DNA of 64,000 nt from Diphasiastrum complanatum (GCA_029204225.1 MU831966.1:29987-93986), one strand, 5' to 3'. Shown: positions 1 to 12,980, numbered from the stretch's first letter. A program made the numbers and translations. The notes: generated by a model not told the origin, from the sequence alone.

Positions 1-324
1 TGCTCTAGATTAAGGCTCTATTAATTGACTTGAATTTATGAGCTCTTTTTCCGAAGTTTTTAGAAGTTTTTTTTAATCATGTTTACATATTTTTATGCAA
101 TCATGGCTTCTATATGCAATGAAATCATAATTAGTGGATGGCAATTTTAGTATCATGGCATTAGATACATTGTGGATCATATTTCAAGAGAGTTGAATCA
201 ACATTGATTGAATTTAATAGTGTATTGATTTTTTTTCAAGTTTCTTGGCTTGTTTGATTTTTTTGTTTGTTTGATCTCATTTTTTACGCGATGAATATCT
301 AGATGAAAGTAGTCCTCATTAGCA

Positions 325-600
325 TCAACAAAATTGGAATACATTGTTGCCACAAATGCTTCTAAAGAGACAATTTGGCTCAGAAATCTACTTGCAAATA
401 TCAACCTTGCTCAACAACAACCTACTGTTATTTACTATGACAATCAAAGCATAATTGTACTATCTCCAAATCCGAGATATGATTCTCGAAGTAAACATGT
501 CGAAATCAAATACCATTATGTAAGAAAGAAAGTGTTGAGCAAGAAAATATCACTTATATTCTACAAGGCAAAATTTATGAAAACGTACTAGTTTACCAAA
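325..600 (+). pseudogene. Ty1/copia RNase H C-terminal fragment
   Basis: This is a remnant of the last part of a copia polyprotein. RNase H degrades the RNA strand of the RNA/DNA hybrid during reverse transcription. About 85 residues remain, beginning at EYIVATNASKETIWLRNLL (family form: AEYxAxxxAxxExxWLR) and running through YYDNQSIIVLSPNP and SKHVEIKYHYVRKK, the usual copia RNase H blocks. Everything upstream (RT, integrase, gag) is missing, so the insertion is truncated at its 5' side at about 325. The frame closes near 590, about 80 bp before a purine tract and an LTR-like TGTTGG, so coding end and LTR are in the expected order. The family is certain from motifs; the copy is a dead fragment. 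Confidence 0.85.
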
Positions 601-660
601 GCATCATCGAAAGATAGCCATGTCATATTTAATAAAATTTTTAGTTTGAAAAATTTCAAG

Positions 661-670
661 AAAGGAAGAG
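661..670 (+). other. Polypurine tract of the copia remnant
   Basis: The purine-only run aaaggaagag sits immediately before TGTTGGAATA, the usual start of a copia 3' LTR. It lies downstream of the RNase H fragment at 325-600, where a plus-strand primer site is expected. Confidence 0.6.
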
Positions 671-1000
671 TGTTGGAATATTTTTTTGATTCATTCTTGT
701 AATGAGGACTTGTCAAGTCTATAGAAATACTCAAGCTTTTACACAATCTACAGAAAGTACTTAAGTTTTTCACAATTGGGGTCAAAATCTATTTCAACAC
801 TAAGATCCTTAAGATCTTGTTGCATGCACCAAAAGGAGTGCTATGGAGCCAAACCACCCAACCAAGTATAAATTGAAAGTCAATCTCCAATCAATTTCAC
901 CCTCAAGCCACGGTGATCCCAATTCTGATCTTTTGATCTCCTCAGCATGCATGAAAAGTCGTCACCTTATTGGAGTGCATGGGTCCTCGCAAGGTTATTA
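671..1000 (+). repeat. Copia 3' LTR, 5' portion (right end not defined)
   Basis: The LTR opens with TGTTGGAATA directly after the purine tract. A stretch near 730-765 (ttttacacaatctacagaaa) resembles 34412-34432 in the LTR that starts at 34316, so the two families are related. No convincing CA end was found, so the right boundary is only an estimate. Confidence 0.5.
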
Positions 1001-1129
1001 CTTACATTTTTAGCCTACTCTAGAATGGTCATTGCGTAACTAATAAACTCGACGTACATTGGAGTGCCAAAATGATCATGTTAAGGATTATTCTGAAGCC
1101 TGAACCAGACACGGAAGTAGTATTTTTTC

Positions 1130-2330
1130 TCCCTTGAACAACTTATGTCCTCAGAAATGAAACTTAGAAAAATTCTTATTTATGCTAATCATCATCCTCA
1201 GTGCGGCCTTTCCACTGGTTCAAGCACTCAACCATTTCTCAATTGATTGTATGTCTCTAGTTTTGAGTACTCTTTCTGGTTCCAAAGGTATACTAAGTGA
1301 TAAATCTTCCAAATAGGTAAGATCCTCATCAAATCCAATTGTATTACCTTCATGTGAAATTAGTTTCAAATGACTTACTTGAAAAACTGGATGACCAATA
1401 CACTTGTTTTGAAGATCAAGTTTGTAAGCTAAAGAAGTAATTTTCTTTATATTTCAAGACGGTACACAATATCTAGTAGACAACTTATAATGCTTTTTGG
1501 TACACATAGTCATAGAATCTTTTGAAATTCTTAGATACACCTACTCATATTCAACTTTAAAATCTATGGAAGATCTCTTAAGATTGACATAATACTTAGC
1601 TTTGTCCTGAGCACTACAAATACTCTCCAGTGCCAATTGCAACATTTCTTGCATATCATGTAGAAAATCAACAAGTTTCTCGATCTTAGCATATATAGTT
1701 TCCACATTAACCAAAAATCTAGATTGAAATCCATACATAAGCATAAACAGACTATAAATTGTAGGAGAATGTTTTCTACTCAATTAAAGGAATGTCCTCC
1801 CACTGAAACTACTTGTGAGACACATATGTCCTCAACATATCCTTTATAGTTTGATTAGTTCTTTCAATTTATCCATCTGATTCAGGATATCAGTAAAACT
1901 AAAAGTAAGCGATGTTTCAAGTTTACGGAATACAACTGACTAGAAGTGACCTATAAATTTAGGATCTCTAACACTAATAATATTCTTTGGTAGTCCATAA
2001 AACTTGAATAATCTTTCCACAAAGATTTGGGCTAAATTCAAAGCCTTTGTAATTGACTTAATTGGTTTGAACGTAGCTAACTTAGTTTCTATTGTCCACT
2101 TAGTCTACAACTCAAATAGAATTATTTCGCCATTGGGTCTTTGAAATCCAATTACAAAATCCATAGATATGCTTTCCCATCTCTTTTGAGGGATATCTAA
2201 GGGATGTAACAACCCTTCAACCCTTAATTGTTCGACTTTGGCTAATTGACAAGGGTTATACTTAATCACATAAGAGTCGACATATGGCTTGAGTTTTGGC
2301 CAATAAAACTCTCTGACCACGTCTAAGGTA
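1130..2330 (-). pseudogene. Ty3/gypsy integrase and chromodomain-like tail, decayed
   Basis: This is the C-terminal part of a minus-strand gypsy polyprotein. Integrase joins retroelement DNA to the host chromosome. At 2105-2320 the zinc-binding region REFYWPKLKPYVDSYV...CQLAK is followed by HPLDIPQKRWESISMDFVIG, the start of the catalytic core. In this copy the first Cys of the C-x2-C pair is Tyr. Between about 1800 and 2100 the core continues with stops and frameshifts. At 1541-1783 comes the YSLFMLMYGFQ block typical of the core end. From 1540 to about 1130 the reverse strand reads YKLDL, HPVFQVSHLK and PERVLKTRD, the linker and chromodomain region of chromoviruses. It continues the RT/RNase H fragment to its right in the proper order. 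Confidence 0.8.
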
Positions 2331-2774
2331 TTGTGTATACATGGATGACCTACACATGATATGTCATGATATTAAAAATTAAATTGCCTCTTTAAGTCAC
2401 TATCCCCTAGGTACAAGTTTTTCCCAATCTGAAACGATAACTTACATTGAATGGTGAATTGATTAACAATCAGGCTTATCTTTCTTAGACAACTAAGATC
2501 CTTATGAATTGATCTTAGTTCCATTCTTGTGCATTCCAGTCTTGACCAACTTCCACATCCAACCAAATGAGGATCATTTTCACACCTTCCTTTCAACAAA
2601 AGATATAGATATGTAGAAATCTAGGTGAATGAAGTTCATTTAATTCACCAATCAGACTAAGAGCATTTGCAACTTGTTAGAGCTCCCTTTGATACATCGG
2701 ATCGCATGATCGAATGTTTGCATAAGCTTAGTCTATCGATCACAGATCATGTTGATTCCAAAGATAATGATAAA

Positions 2775-3602
2775 TTAATTACCATGAAGATGATGCTTCC
2801 AGGTTTTAAGTGCATGAATCAGACCAAATAATTTCTTTTCTTGAGTTTTATAATGGAATTGAGGTCTAGTAGCTTTCTTGCTCTTCAACGCTATTGATCT
2901 ATCATTTTTTAGAAGAACCACTTTAATTGTCAAAATGCTTGCATCGATTATAATGACATAAGATAAATTTGAATCTGTGATATGTAAGACAAGAGTTGAA
3001 ACAACTATACTTTTGCGCTTTTCAAACATTAGTTTAGTTCTTCATTCCATTCAATAGACAGATGAGGTTGACCTCTTTGCTTTAGCTCCACCTAATCAAT
3101 CTACCAGATCATCTATTCTAGGAAATGGATATCTATTTTCTATAGTTACTTTATGTAGCTCCTTGTAATCCACACATCCAGAATCCTCTATCTTTCTTCA
3201 CTTTTAGAAGAATAGGAGCACCGCAAGGTGATTTATTGGGTCTCATATATCCCATTTTAAGATAGTTATCAATTTGATTAGCAATATCTACCTCTTCCTT
3301 ATGAAAAAAATATATGGTTGTCTAGAGATAGGGTGACTACTTGGAATTAATTCAATCTTTTAATATATTGATCTAGAAGGTGGTAAACCATGAGGTAATT
3401 CAACTGGAAATACATCATGAAATTCATCTAAGATCTTATTCTTTTCAATATGCTCTTGATCTAAATTCACTAAGTGAAGAATTTTAGAAAATCTACAACC
3501 AATTAGATGCATTTTAGAGAAATCCAAAATGGGCTTAGCAAATAAAGAATAAGTTTCATATTGTGAGTGAAAAATTCTCATTCCATTAGCCGTTGAGATC
3601 AT
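2775..3602 (-). pseudogene. Ty3/gypsy RT and RNase H, internally deleted
   Basis: This is the reverse transcriptase and RNase H part of the same minus-strand gypsy remnant. At 3360-3602 the reading ends in HDVFPVELPHGLPPSR, the conserved lead-in to gypsy RT. Up to about 3060 the reverse strand shows GYMRPNKSPCGAPILL and the [10 protein letters not shown] block, with stops. RNase H follows at 2775-3029 (IIIDASILTIKVVLL, then HYKTQEKKLFGLIHALKTWKHHL). The YxDD catalytic box and RT thumb expected in between are absent: only about 300 bp separate the first RT blocks from RNase H. The copy therefore could not make an active RT even apart from its stops. Confidence 0.8.
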
Positions 3603-3839
3603 CTCAGATGGATGTACATATCTGTCTCCAAAAAATGTAACTACTTTATCTCTGTCTCAAAATGAGAGCACATGCTTCTCAAAGTCATTATCATGAGATT
3701 TCTCAAATAACGTTTCATAGCCTAGAATTAGATCAATGCACGCTAAATCTAAATCATGATATAGACTTGAATCAAAACTGGGAGCTTCAGTACTCTGACT
3801 TTCCAAGTCTCCAATTATGCTCCTGAAGCTAGATATTTT

Positions 3840-4260
3840 TATTATTATTTATGATTGTCGGTTTTAATTTTCAGGCCGAGTTTTTACACAAAACAAAAAT
3901 CAATAAAATTATGAGTTGAACTGATGTCCACCAAAATACTAACTTCTTGATCTTTTAATGTGCCTTTCAAATGAAATAAATCTTTGGCAAGAAAGAAGTG
4001 GTACCGCAAGAACATATACACTCATAATCAATTTCTTACTTGGCATTCCAATTACTTGAGCTTTGGGTTTCTTTTACTCAAGGTAAAATTTCATAACATG
4101 TCCAGACTTTTTGCAAATAAAACAAAGATTTGTCTTTTTAGTGTTTTTTCAAGACAATTATTCCTTTTGTTTACTTTTTGATGCCATTTAATCAAGCTCG
4201 TTGTTTTTTCTCGAACTCGTTTTTCTCCTTTTTTTGTATGGATTTTGATGGATTAGCCTA
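3840..4260 (-). pseudogene. Ty3/gypsy gag end (zinc knuckle) and protease remnant
   Basis: On the reverse strand near 4100 lies a CCHC-type knuckle, CFICKKSGHVMKF, in which the final Cys has become Phe. A Lys/Glu/Asn-rich gag tail precedes it. Near 3920 the protease start reads LVDISSTHNFID. The gypsy consensus is LxDSGSTHNFI, so the catalytic Asp remains but the following Ser-Gly has become Ile-Ser. Several stops interrupt the frame. Order and strand match the RT and integrase fragments to the left, so this is the N-terminal end of that element. The rest of gag, PBS and 5' LTR were not identified to the right. Confidence 0.65.
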
Positions 4261-4860
4261 AAATTGCTCCCTGGATGCCACCACTGTGGAATCATAGGCT
4301 TTCGCAATTCGTATGACAACGTTAAAAGACCACACATTTCGCTTACATTTGTTATGATAATCTGCTAACAAACCTAGGATAAGAACGAATTTCACTATAA
4401 AAACTACGATGTGGTTATATATTGTACTTAAAATATAATGCTAAATGGTGAGATGAGAGAAACTTGTGTATTTGCAAAGATGAAATAGTAATTGAACAAT
4501 TACTTTAAATGCTTACAAACACATGGTGCAATATTGCCATCGCTATGACTTTTATAGTTTTTCAGCAATGAGAATATTGCCAGAAGGAAAATGTTTTTGA
4601 ACCATACAAAAATAATTAACATACACTCACTTTTTTTCTTCTTTTTTGGTCAATCAATTTTTGATAAATCTTTGATAAGCGTTTTCAATGCTACGTAGGT
4701 TTTAGACTAGATTGAAGCCATTTGATTTAGAATGAATCCGATTAAAAAGTGATTGCAAGATAGAACTCAAAACGAAAGAGTGTAATTATTTAAGATATTG
4801 GTTATGATTGAGAAAAAATAAATATAAAAGAACTTATGTAGCACACTTGTTCACAATGAC
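4260..4860. other. No gene recognised (600 bp, AT-rich)
   Basis: This is intergenic or decayed repeat DNA between the gypsy gag remnant and the end of the CACTA transposase. Nothing in either strand could be assigned. Confidence 0.5.
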
Positions 4861-4869
4861 AAGGGTATG

Positions 4870-7130
4870 AAAAATCCATGCTTAAAGTCTTAGTTGAATT
4901 GATAGCAAAAAAATCCACTACGATCTCTTTTCACGGTCGCATTTGACCCTTGATAGTTGATTTTGAACCATTTCACATCAAACAAAAAATATTTACCATT
5001 TTCACCAAAACACACATTTTATATAGTTGAATAGTTCCTACATACTCAAGCTCTTCAAGGACTTGGTCTCGTGCACTACTCTGACTTTCTTGATTACAAG
5101 ATGCCATCATGCCACAATCATAAGTATGTCGTTTCATATCAATTTGTTCAAGACGATGATGACAACCATATGCCCACATTGCACTATACTTTTGATACTG
5201 CCACATATGAATGGTAACTAAAACAATAATCAATCATCGTACATTATATGTTACTAAAAATAACGTAATAGACAAACATTCCAATCACATTCCCTTTCCA
5301 ATTTCCATTCCATATCCGATATGACTTGTCCCTTTGATCTTGGTTGTTGGAGTGTGTCAACCATCCAGTCTATGATGCATTGGTTGGGCAATGACTCAAC
5401 ATCATGTGAAGGACCCTACGCCTATTATGTCAATGTCTATTTCTAGAAAGCTCTCTTTTTCTTCTCTTGTTCATATAATTCCAACCACTTCTCCATTACT
5501 CCAAATTTATAGAGCATGAAAGTAGAAAATTTTTCTCTAAGAAAATGTGTCATACACATTTTCTTAAGAGCACCTATACCTTGAGGTTTTTCACCTTTTA
5601 CCTCGTTGTTTTCCTCATCATTCCATAGTTGTCGAGTAGACATATATATTTAATCAAAAAATTCAATAGCATAAATAAGAGATTCTTGAACTAACCACTC
5701 CTCTGCCATGCTTCCCTCTGGCCTTTGCCTTTTGATGCACAAAATCTTTCAAAACTTTCATGAATCTCTCCAAAAAAATCCACTTGCAAATTTTTTTAGC
5801 ATGATGATATCATTGTATTCAATGATATTATAGAAAAAGAAAGCCATGCTAGATCAATGCACAAGTAGATTCACTTTTATGTCCAAGATGGAAGTTGTAT
5901 GCACTTGTATGTCCAAGATGGAAGTTGGAAAATCTCTCTCAGACATACATACAGCCTCCGCTATATCTTCATGTTTTTTTTGCACTTCTAACTCACGAAT
6001 CTCCTTGTCACACATCCATCTACATCATATTTGTAGTATATGATTTTAGTATCATCATATGATTTTATTGAACTTGTATGTAAAAAAAATATGCAATTTT
6101 ATAAAATGTGAATGAAAGAAATGTAGGTACCTGACAATGGATGCTAATTTGTAAATGTTATTGTGAAGTTGATCAGTTAGACAACCACAAATGCACATTG
6201 GAAATATGTACTTGAGTATCCTCAGCCAATTATGACATTTAAAACCATGAAGTTTTCCTTCTGCTATGAATGATGTCCATAGGGAATGAGCAAAACCCGT
6301 TGGTATTGTCATCTCACAAATGACTAATCATACATAATTGTACTCTTCCTTGGTAAGAATCCAAGGGGCTCTTGGAACAATATGGGTATTTCCATTTGTA
6401 CCCAACTTTGGCTGATACTCTTTTTTTGTTTTTGATTCTTGTAGGTCTTGTCTGGCAAAAATACTATCTTTTTCTCCCACCAAGTGTTTTCATATTGATT
6501 CACCCACATTTTTGAATATATGCATAAAATCAAGCAAGTGATTGATCAAAAGGTTATTCCAATATGGTAAACATTGTAGGATAGATAGTCTTTTCATACC
6601 ATTAATTGGCTTTCGTCTCAGATTCAATCCAAAGCTTGTGCCAATTTGCCATGGACATTCTTTTTGAAGGCATCCTTGTTTCCAACTTTTCTCCAAATCC
6701 CCTTCATTGAACCTAAAAAATCAAATGCAATTCGTGTTACAACTTGAACAAAAAATCAAACAAAAACTTGGACCCTTCCACAATAGCTCTAATTTCTTCA
6801 ACTAATGGTGCAAGGTAGACATCCATATTTTTTATTTTGTGTTTGAGATATCCCTTTTTTATAGTTAGCCAAGGTGGATTGCTATAACTGACCAACACCA
6901 TTGGCCAAGTAGACCACGTGCTTGACATTTTGCCAAAGGAGTTCACCCTAACTGTTGCAAGTCCAAATCTTATGTTTCTAGATTCACTTGCAAAACATGG
7001 GTACTCTTTGGCAATGTGTTTCCATGCAGGAGAATCTGAGGGTACTCTCATGATCTCATCCAAAGAACAATGACTAGCATGCCAATTCACAAGTTCTGCA
7101 AGAGACCTGCAACAAAACAATCGTTGCAAT
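4870..7130 (-). pseudogene. CACTA (En/Spm) TNP2-like transposase, copy 1
   Basis: Minus-strand remnant of the transposase that cuts and pastes CACTA DNA transposons. The best piece, 6737-7129, contains EIMRVPSDSPAWKHIAKEYP, RNIRFGLATVRVN, SSTWSTWPMVL and NMDVYLAPLVEEI, the hallmark blocks of the Transposase_21 (TNP2) family. Further left come LPYWNNLLINHLLDFMHIFKNV (6490-6696), GKLHGFKCHNWL (6055-6312), a RPEGSM region near 5720 and SQSSARD near 5100. A KWFKINYQGSN-like C-terminus lies near 4940. Splice-like sites near 6125 match an intron in the plus-strand copy at 41.7-43.7 kb. A 30-bp tandem duplication (about 5868-5928) and several frameshifts make it non-functional. Terminal CACTA repeats were not found. 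Confidence 0.85.
5868..5928 (+). repeat. Two-copy tandem duplication, about 30 bp
   Basis: The segment containing atgtccaagatggaagttg occurs twice in direct succession, once after cactttt and once after cacttgt. It falls inside the decayed transposase. Confidence 0.75.
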
Positions 7131-7139
7131 CATGGAATT

Positions 7140-8680
7140 ATTGAGAAATGTCGCAACACCTTGCATGGGATAGTATTTTTGCTTGCCTTCTAATCATCAT
7201 TTAAGACCTCCTTGCAAGTTGGCGAAGGTTAGCTAGCACCAGAAGGTCAGTAGCAAAGGTTTCTAGCCCAAATCATGTTCAAACAACCATAAAACCCTCG
7301 CTGACGATCCTTTACCGACAAGAACCCTCGCTGACCTCCTTGAAGTGATAAAATACTTAGATAAACCATCTATCAGAAAGGCGAAGGTCTTGAGAAAAAT
7401 AAAATTGAAAAATTTCAAAAAAATTGTGTCATCGGCTAGTGACTTGACACGCCAATTTCTTGCTCAATCACATACAAGTCATATTGTTCAGTGTTGAGGG
7501 CCAGCACAGTCCCCCCAGACCCCTACGCTTGGCGTCACCAAAGATGCTCCAGACCCCACCCACAACACCATCGTTGCCAGCCATCCTTCACATCAGTTAC
7601 CATCCACGTTGCCACAATGTTCACTTTTTGTTCCATCTCCATTCCATCATCCATCTCCTCTTGACTGTGTAACCTTCATCGTGTTCATCTGTTAGATCCA
7701 TATTTACGTCCATCTATTACTCTATGTCTTGTTTTTATTCAATTGTTCGTAACTCTTTCATCCATACTCTTTTCTTTTCCTGTCAAAAAAATAAAAAAAC
7801 AAGTTGGGACACCATCATCATTGCATCTTCACTGAAGCAATCCATAATCCAAAAACCTTTGTAACATTACAGTGCTTAGCCATGGAGACCATCCTTGCAA
7901 GATTTTCTAAACTGCATAAGTTCCCTAATGAGACAATCCAAGACTACACCCATCGGATCTACCACCTAGTGAAGGATTGTAATCCACGGCTTTCCGAGAG
8001 CACGAAGCCTTGAAATGAGAAATTGTTATGACAAGGGAAAGACTAAGGTTGATGATTGCCCTTCAATGAACAAGATTCAACCAAAGTCTGATTGTCCCAC
8101 AATGACACAGACAATGCCAAATCTGGGTATATCCATTATTAAAAGGCCAAATATAGGGAATTCAAGCCCAAAAAGTCCAATTGTACAACAATAACCAGCA
8201 CATACCACATCTACGTCTTGTCCTCAATTGGTAAGATTGACTGCTAAGGAAAGTCTTCAGGTTCAAGCACACCATGAATACCTGGATTGACAAAGCAGTC
8301 AAACAAGCACATCTGCGATCTACCTTACGAATTGAGAGAGACCACAACAATACCACTGGGAGAAGTAGCGCCGATCTACGAGGATCACTATCAACAAGAT
8401 TTATCATGTGATCCTCTGATGGTTGGTGTCGACTACCCATTTGTCGATCAACAAGGTTCTCAAGAATGGCCACCATACCCCTATGGGTATTATTGAAGAT
8501 CTGGCAAGTCCATGTTCTTGCTGACCATCATCAAATATAGCCTCAGGGTTTACGTAAGCGAAATCCTATCCACGCTTTTCCTGACGCACTCCATTTCCAG
8601 CAATAAACGTGTCAATAGTCTTCTTCCACAACAAACGTAGTCGAGTGCCATGGGACCGACACCTCTTTAGGTGGGAGATA
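7140..8680. other. No secure gene; possible decayed gag-like stretch at 7804-8500
   Basis: On the plus strand at 7804-8013 a 69-residue reading (ILARFSKLHKFPNETIQDYT...) has the look of a retroelement gag helical region. A further open stretch at 8287-8496 is acidic and Tyr/Pro-rich. Many stops lie between, and no motif fixes a family. The remaining sequence is AT-rich without recognisable content. Confidence 0.2.
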
Positions 8681-9080
8681 CTATTGGGCGACTAGTGGGT
8701 CCACTCACTAAAAATACTGTTGGCCAAGGCTTGCCAAGTGGGCCCCACCACAGTACTGTACAGGTAGAGTAATAAGTGTGAGGGGACTAGCATCCTACGC
8801 GTATAAGCCCAACCCAATGAGCACAAGTAGTAAGTTGTAATTCCTAAGAATAAGCGACTAGGGGCATAAAACTCTAAACTGATATTAGAGGCCCTAATTC
8901 AATTTGCCAATAAAAAGCTAAAAGGGCCCAAATTAGAACTCACATGATACATGTGAGTTCCCCTTGTGCTTTCTTAGCAACATTGGATTTAGTTTGTGTT
9001 AACTTAAATGGCTTGGATTAGAATCCTTGCCTCAATCAATGAAGTGGCCAATAAGAGTGAAAGAGGCTCACCTTTGAAAT

Positions 9081-9090
9081 CTATAAAAGG
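9081..9090 (+). promoter_or_regulatory. TATA box of the copia LTR
   Basis: ctataaaagg matches the plant TATA consensus. It lies about 750 bp before the LTR end and about 70 bp before the CT tract, so transcription would start just ahead of that tract. Confidence 0.5.
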
Positions 9091-9152
9091 TAGCCATTTT
9101 CTTTGTAAAGTATCTTCTATTCTCTTCTTAATAAAACTCTGCTGGTTTCTAC

Positions 9153-9337
<185 letters not shown>

Positions 9338-9832
9338 CCTACGATCTTGAACACTCCTGAGCATTGTAGCTCACTTCTTAGAGTTGTTTTAGAGATTGCT
9401 ATTGCACTACTACTCATCAACATTGCGCATTAATTCAGACTTTCATTTTAGCTACGCAGAGATAGCATAGAGTACATGGCTTTGATCCATAACCTATTGT
9501 ACTCATTTACTTCTGTTTCGTTTTGAATCAATACTATTCTTTATTGCATTCAGTTTCATCTCAGATTGTATGCGTTTCTGTATTTCTTCGCGACTAATAT
9601 TTTTCTGATAATGTTCAATGCTTAGTTGTTTGGCTACGTAATCACTGTAGTACTGACGATTTCAAAGTTACTTACTATAAGATCAAATGTGATTTCTATC
9701 ACTATTGTTTTGTTTGAAATTGATAGGCATAGTCATGCATTGGACTAATGAAGATAGTTTATTCCGCCATGCACGAAAGGTTTTTTTTCTTTTCGAGCTA
9801 GATCTATCTTCTACACATACCACTTTCCGACA

Positions 9833-9845
9833 TGGTATCAGAGCG
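9833..9845 (+). other. Primer-binding site (initiator tRNA-Met type)
   Basis: tggtatcagagcg follows the CA end of the LTR with no gap. It matches the standard copia minus-strand primer site complementary to the 3' end of initiator tRNA-Met. Confidence 0.8.
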
Positions 9846-10037
9846 AAATCATTATTCTTTATCTGATTACAATATGATATCAGAGCGAAAGCTCTAATAC
9901 TTCATATCTTTCGCGATATCAGGTTGATATCATACTCTTCATTTCTTTTCAACCTTTCAGTATCAGAGAACTAATTTCTTATTGTTGGCATTACCACATC
10001 TTAGCGTCATCGATACAATCGACAAACTAAGTTCCAG

Positions 10038-11300
10038 ATGGGTTCTCAAAGTAAAGCCGGTCTTATCACAAACAAGCTGAATGGATCCAATTATCATTTG
10101 TGGAAATTTAAGATGAAGACCTTGCTAGTTGCCAACGAATTATGGGATGTTGTTACAGGTACAGAAGTAAAACCTAAAGATGACGATCAAAGTGGAAATC
10201 GAAGGACCGTAAAGCTTTTGCGCTTATTATCCTCAATATATCAGATACACAGATTGGACACATAGCTGAAGCTAAAACATCTAGAGATGTTTGGGACATT
10301 TTGAATACACTATATGACGTGAGGGGACATAACTACTAAGTTACATCTACAAGAAAATTCTTCACATTCAAAATGTCTACTGGTGATTCTCTTCGGAGTC
10401 ACATTAGCCAGTTTAGGAATCTTTTGCAACAGATGGCCGCTGTTGGATCAGTCATAGACAATCAAGACACAATTATGACATTGCTTTCAAGCTTGTCCTC
10501 TACATATGAGAACTGGGTGATGATCGTATCGACACACTCAGATTTAACTCTTACTAGAGTTATCACTATATTGCTGCAAGAAGACAATAGAAGAAGTCAA
10601 GACACTTTGTCTACTTCCTCCTCTCAGGCTCTATTTGTCAACAAAGGCTCGAAGCGACAGAAGTAGAAAAGCTCCAAGAAGGCTGCAACGAATCAGAAAT
10701 AGACTCAAGGTCAAGAACAATCATCGAATTCACTCGACAAGAGGCATGGATACTAATATAGATTGGCACATTGTTATTCTGATTCTAGTCAAGCCTTGAA
10801 AACCTATGTTCTTGTCAATAAAGCATTACTATGGCATCATCGCTTAGGACACTTGAATTATACATTTGTTTCGATGTCTAAACAATCCCTAGCACTTGAT
10901 TTCGACTATCCTTCTGGCAAAGTCGATCTCCCTATCTGCCACAGTTGCATCCTTGGAAAGCAAACTATGATTCCTTTTAGATTGAGTCATAGGCATGCAG
11001 CAAAAGGTCTGTTAGATGTTGTTCATTCAGATATATGTGGACCTATGTAAACTCCATGATTGATAGATGCAAAGCATTTCATTAACTTTATTAACAAATT
11101 TTCTAGAAAAATAGCTATTTACTTCATTAAGCAAAAATCAGAAGCTTTCATCAAGTTCAGACAATTCAAAGAGCATGTAGAAAATCAAACTGGCAAACGA
11201 ATCAAAGCATTGAGGTCCGACAACGGGGGAGAATACATCTCCACCGAATTCAAGGAGTACTTCCTTAACAACGACATTGAGAAACGATACATTACCTCCT
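10038..11300 (+). pseudogene. Ty1/copia gag and integrase N-terminal part, decayed
   Basis: Plus-strand copia coding sequence behind the PBS at 9833. Gag begins at 10038 with MGSQSKAGLITNKLNGSNYHLWKFKMKTLL (copia gag signature LNGxNYxxWxxxM). It frameshifts near 10200 and resumes at 10373-10666 with the gag-UBN2 region (LRSHISQFRNLL, LLSSLSSTYENW, LLQEDNRR). Zinc knuckle and protease are missing: about 100 bp later the integrase head appears at 10763-11050, with LLWHHRLGHLN and CHSCILGKQ giving the HHCC zinc site. The catalytic core follows with stops (KALRSDNGGEY, second Asp) and is cut at about 11300, where an unrelated repeat begins. It is related to the small minus-strand integrase piece at 56314-56440. 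Confidence 0.85.
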
Positions 11301-11971
11301 TGTAGTGGGGCTATTTCCTTCCTAGCCTCAATCCAAGATCCAAGCAATAAGCATCAAGAAGATGAAGTTAGTCGTCATGCGGAGGTTCGTTCCCATGAGA
11401 GCGATAACATATTTGAGATTACAGCATGAATGTAAGAACCACATCTAATTCTAAGATCCATTAACCCTGAGCATTAACACTACACCATTAACCCTACGAT
11501 CCACAATGAAGATAGCTTACTCCTTCGCTCTCTCTCTTTCTCTCTCACAAAAAGTATAAGAAATAGCAATTCCCATAACATTCAAATCCAACAATTAGCA
11601 AATATAACAAAAGCATGAGAGATGGAGGAAAAGAAATAGATAACAAGGACATTCACAAATCCATTCCATAAGAGAACCAATCTGCTTGTATTGAAATGAG
11701 GATATGAACATGATTTCCAAACTCAAGTTTGGCACTATTTATAGTAAAGAGGAAGACCCTGGCCTCGAAATCCTATTGGCCCATTTCTACCTCCCTAACT
11801 ATTCAAACTAAAAAAAGAGTGAGAACCCATTTAAAATTGGAGGGAACTAATTTGAATTTGAAATTTGGAAATTTGAGATGGATGGTCATTTCGAAATGGG
11901 AAAGCTTGTGTACTTGGGGATGATGAGCTCAAATGCAAGATTTTGTTTGAATTTCATGACATACCATGTGC
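11301..11971 (-). repeat. Candidate solo LTR-like insertion
   Basis: The copia integrase frame stops abruptly at tgtagtgggg (11301), and about 690 bp of unrelated sequence follows before the next LTR at 11993. On the minus strand this segment has a TATA-like actataaatag near 11740 and would end ...ccccactaca, consistent with an LTR in minus orientation. The other end and target duplication were not found, so the identity is weak. Confidence 0.3.
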
Positions 11972-11992
11972 AGGACATCCCTGTATATACAA

Positions 11993-12977
11993 TGTTGGAA
12001 TTAAGCATCACTCTAACTCACCAGAAGTCGACTCATCAGTATTCATGTCATCAGAAGATGAATCATTCGAGTTTGTCTCAATTCTTGAGCACTAGTACAC
12101 TATGTAAATACGAACACACACACACTCTCTCTACAATGACACTACAACTTTATTCTCTAAAGTTGAGCGTCTGTGTAATCAACCAACTGGAGCAGAAGCA
12201 GAATCGATGACGAACTCTTCGAGTTTGAGGACCACGAGATCTTCTTCTTAGACCTCCTTCAAATTTAAAGTCTTCGAGTTCGAGGTCCACATCATCCACA
12301 CTGCCCCGTCCGACGCAGACCACGTCACAGTTCACTTTAGTACTTTTTAGTAACTGCGCTGCTTCACGCTCGTTCCCCACACAGTCTTTGTAACTGTTCC
12401 ATGTATATATACATAATGGCACCTTATGAGACAAAAAACGAACCATGATGATGAGATGTTAAAAGTAGAGAAGAGTGAATCAGAGTTTCTGCGCGAACTC
12501 CATTGTGTCTACATTATCTGATTTCTCAAAATCAGAGATATCCGAGAGAGTGAAAGCCATTCAAGAAATAGAGATAGTTATTTAATCTGTACCTAGCTAA
12601 GTAAGATCACTGCACACAATGCACCATTACTGTGAACCATTCTTGGGCACATGATCGTGATCTGAATGTTGTATTCACAATAGCTTAATTCAGATTCTCT
12701 ATTTTCTTATGTGTATTGCCCTACGAATGCTTTTTTGATAATTTTCTTTCTCAATTGACACTCACTCAATTCAGAATGTCTAATCTCGAAGGAAGCATGC
12801 CTGTGTCAAATGCCTAATTGTTCACTCCCTTCATGGTTATCTCTGACACTTACCAAGACATTCCTCCATTCGAAAAAAGTCAATGTAATGTTGTAGTTTT
12901 GGTAAAGATCCTGTAAAGTTCTCTATGCTGGAGTTGTGTTTCTTATTCCACACCTAATCTATTCAAGAGCACCCCAA
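11993..12977 (+). repeat. Copia 5' LTR (985 bp)
   Basis: It runs from TGTTGGAATTAAGC to ...GCACCCCAACA and is followed by gagtggtatcaaagcc, a PBS. A TATA-like tatatatac lies at 12404-12412. The same sequence recurs in the same orientation at about 24130-25094. A related LTR, with the shared pattern of gcatg/cctgt...gatgcctaa...gttcac blocks, is at 34316-35479. The coding sequence that follows is the N-terminal part of a gag split by the proposed inversion. Confidence 0.85.
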
Positions 12978-12980
12978 CAG

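Noticed and set aside
7460-7672. 70-residue Pro/His-rich plus-strand frame
   Set aside because: No motif, low-complexity composition, and no supporting neighbours.
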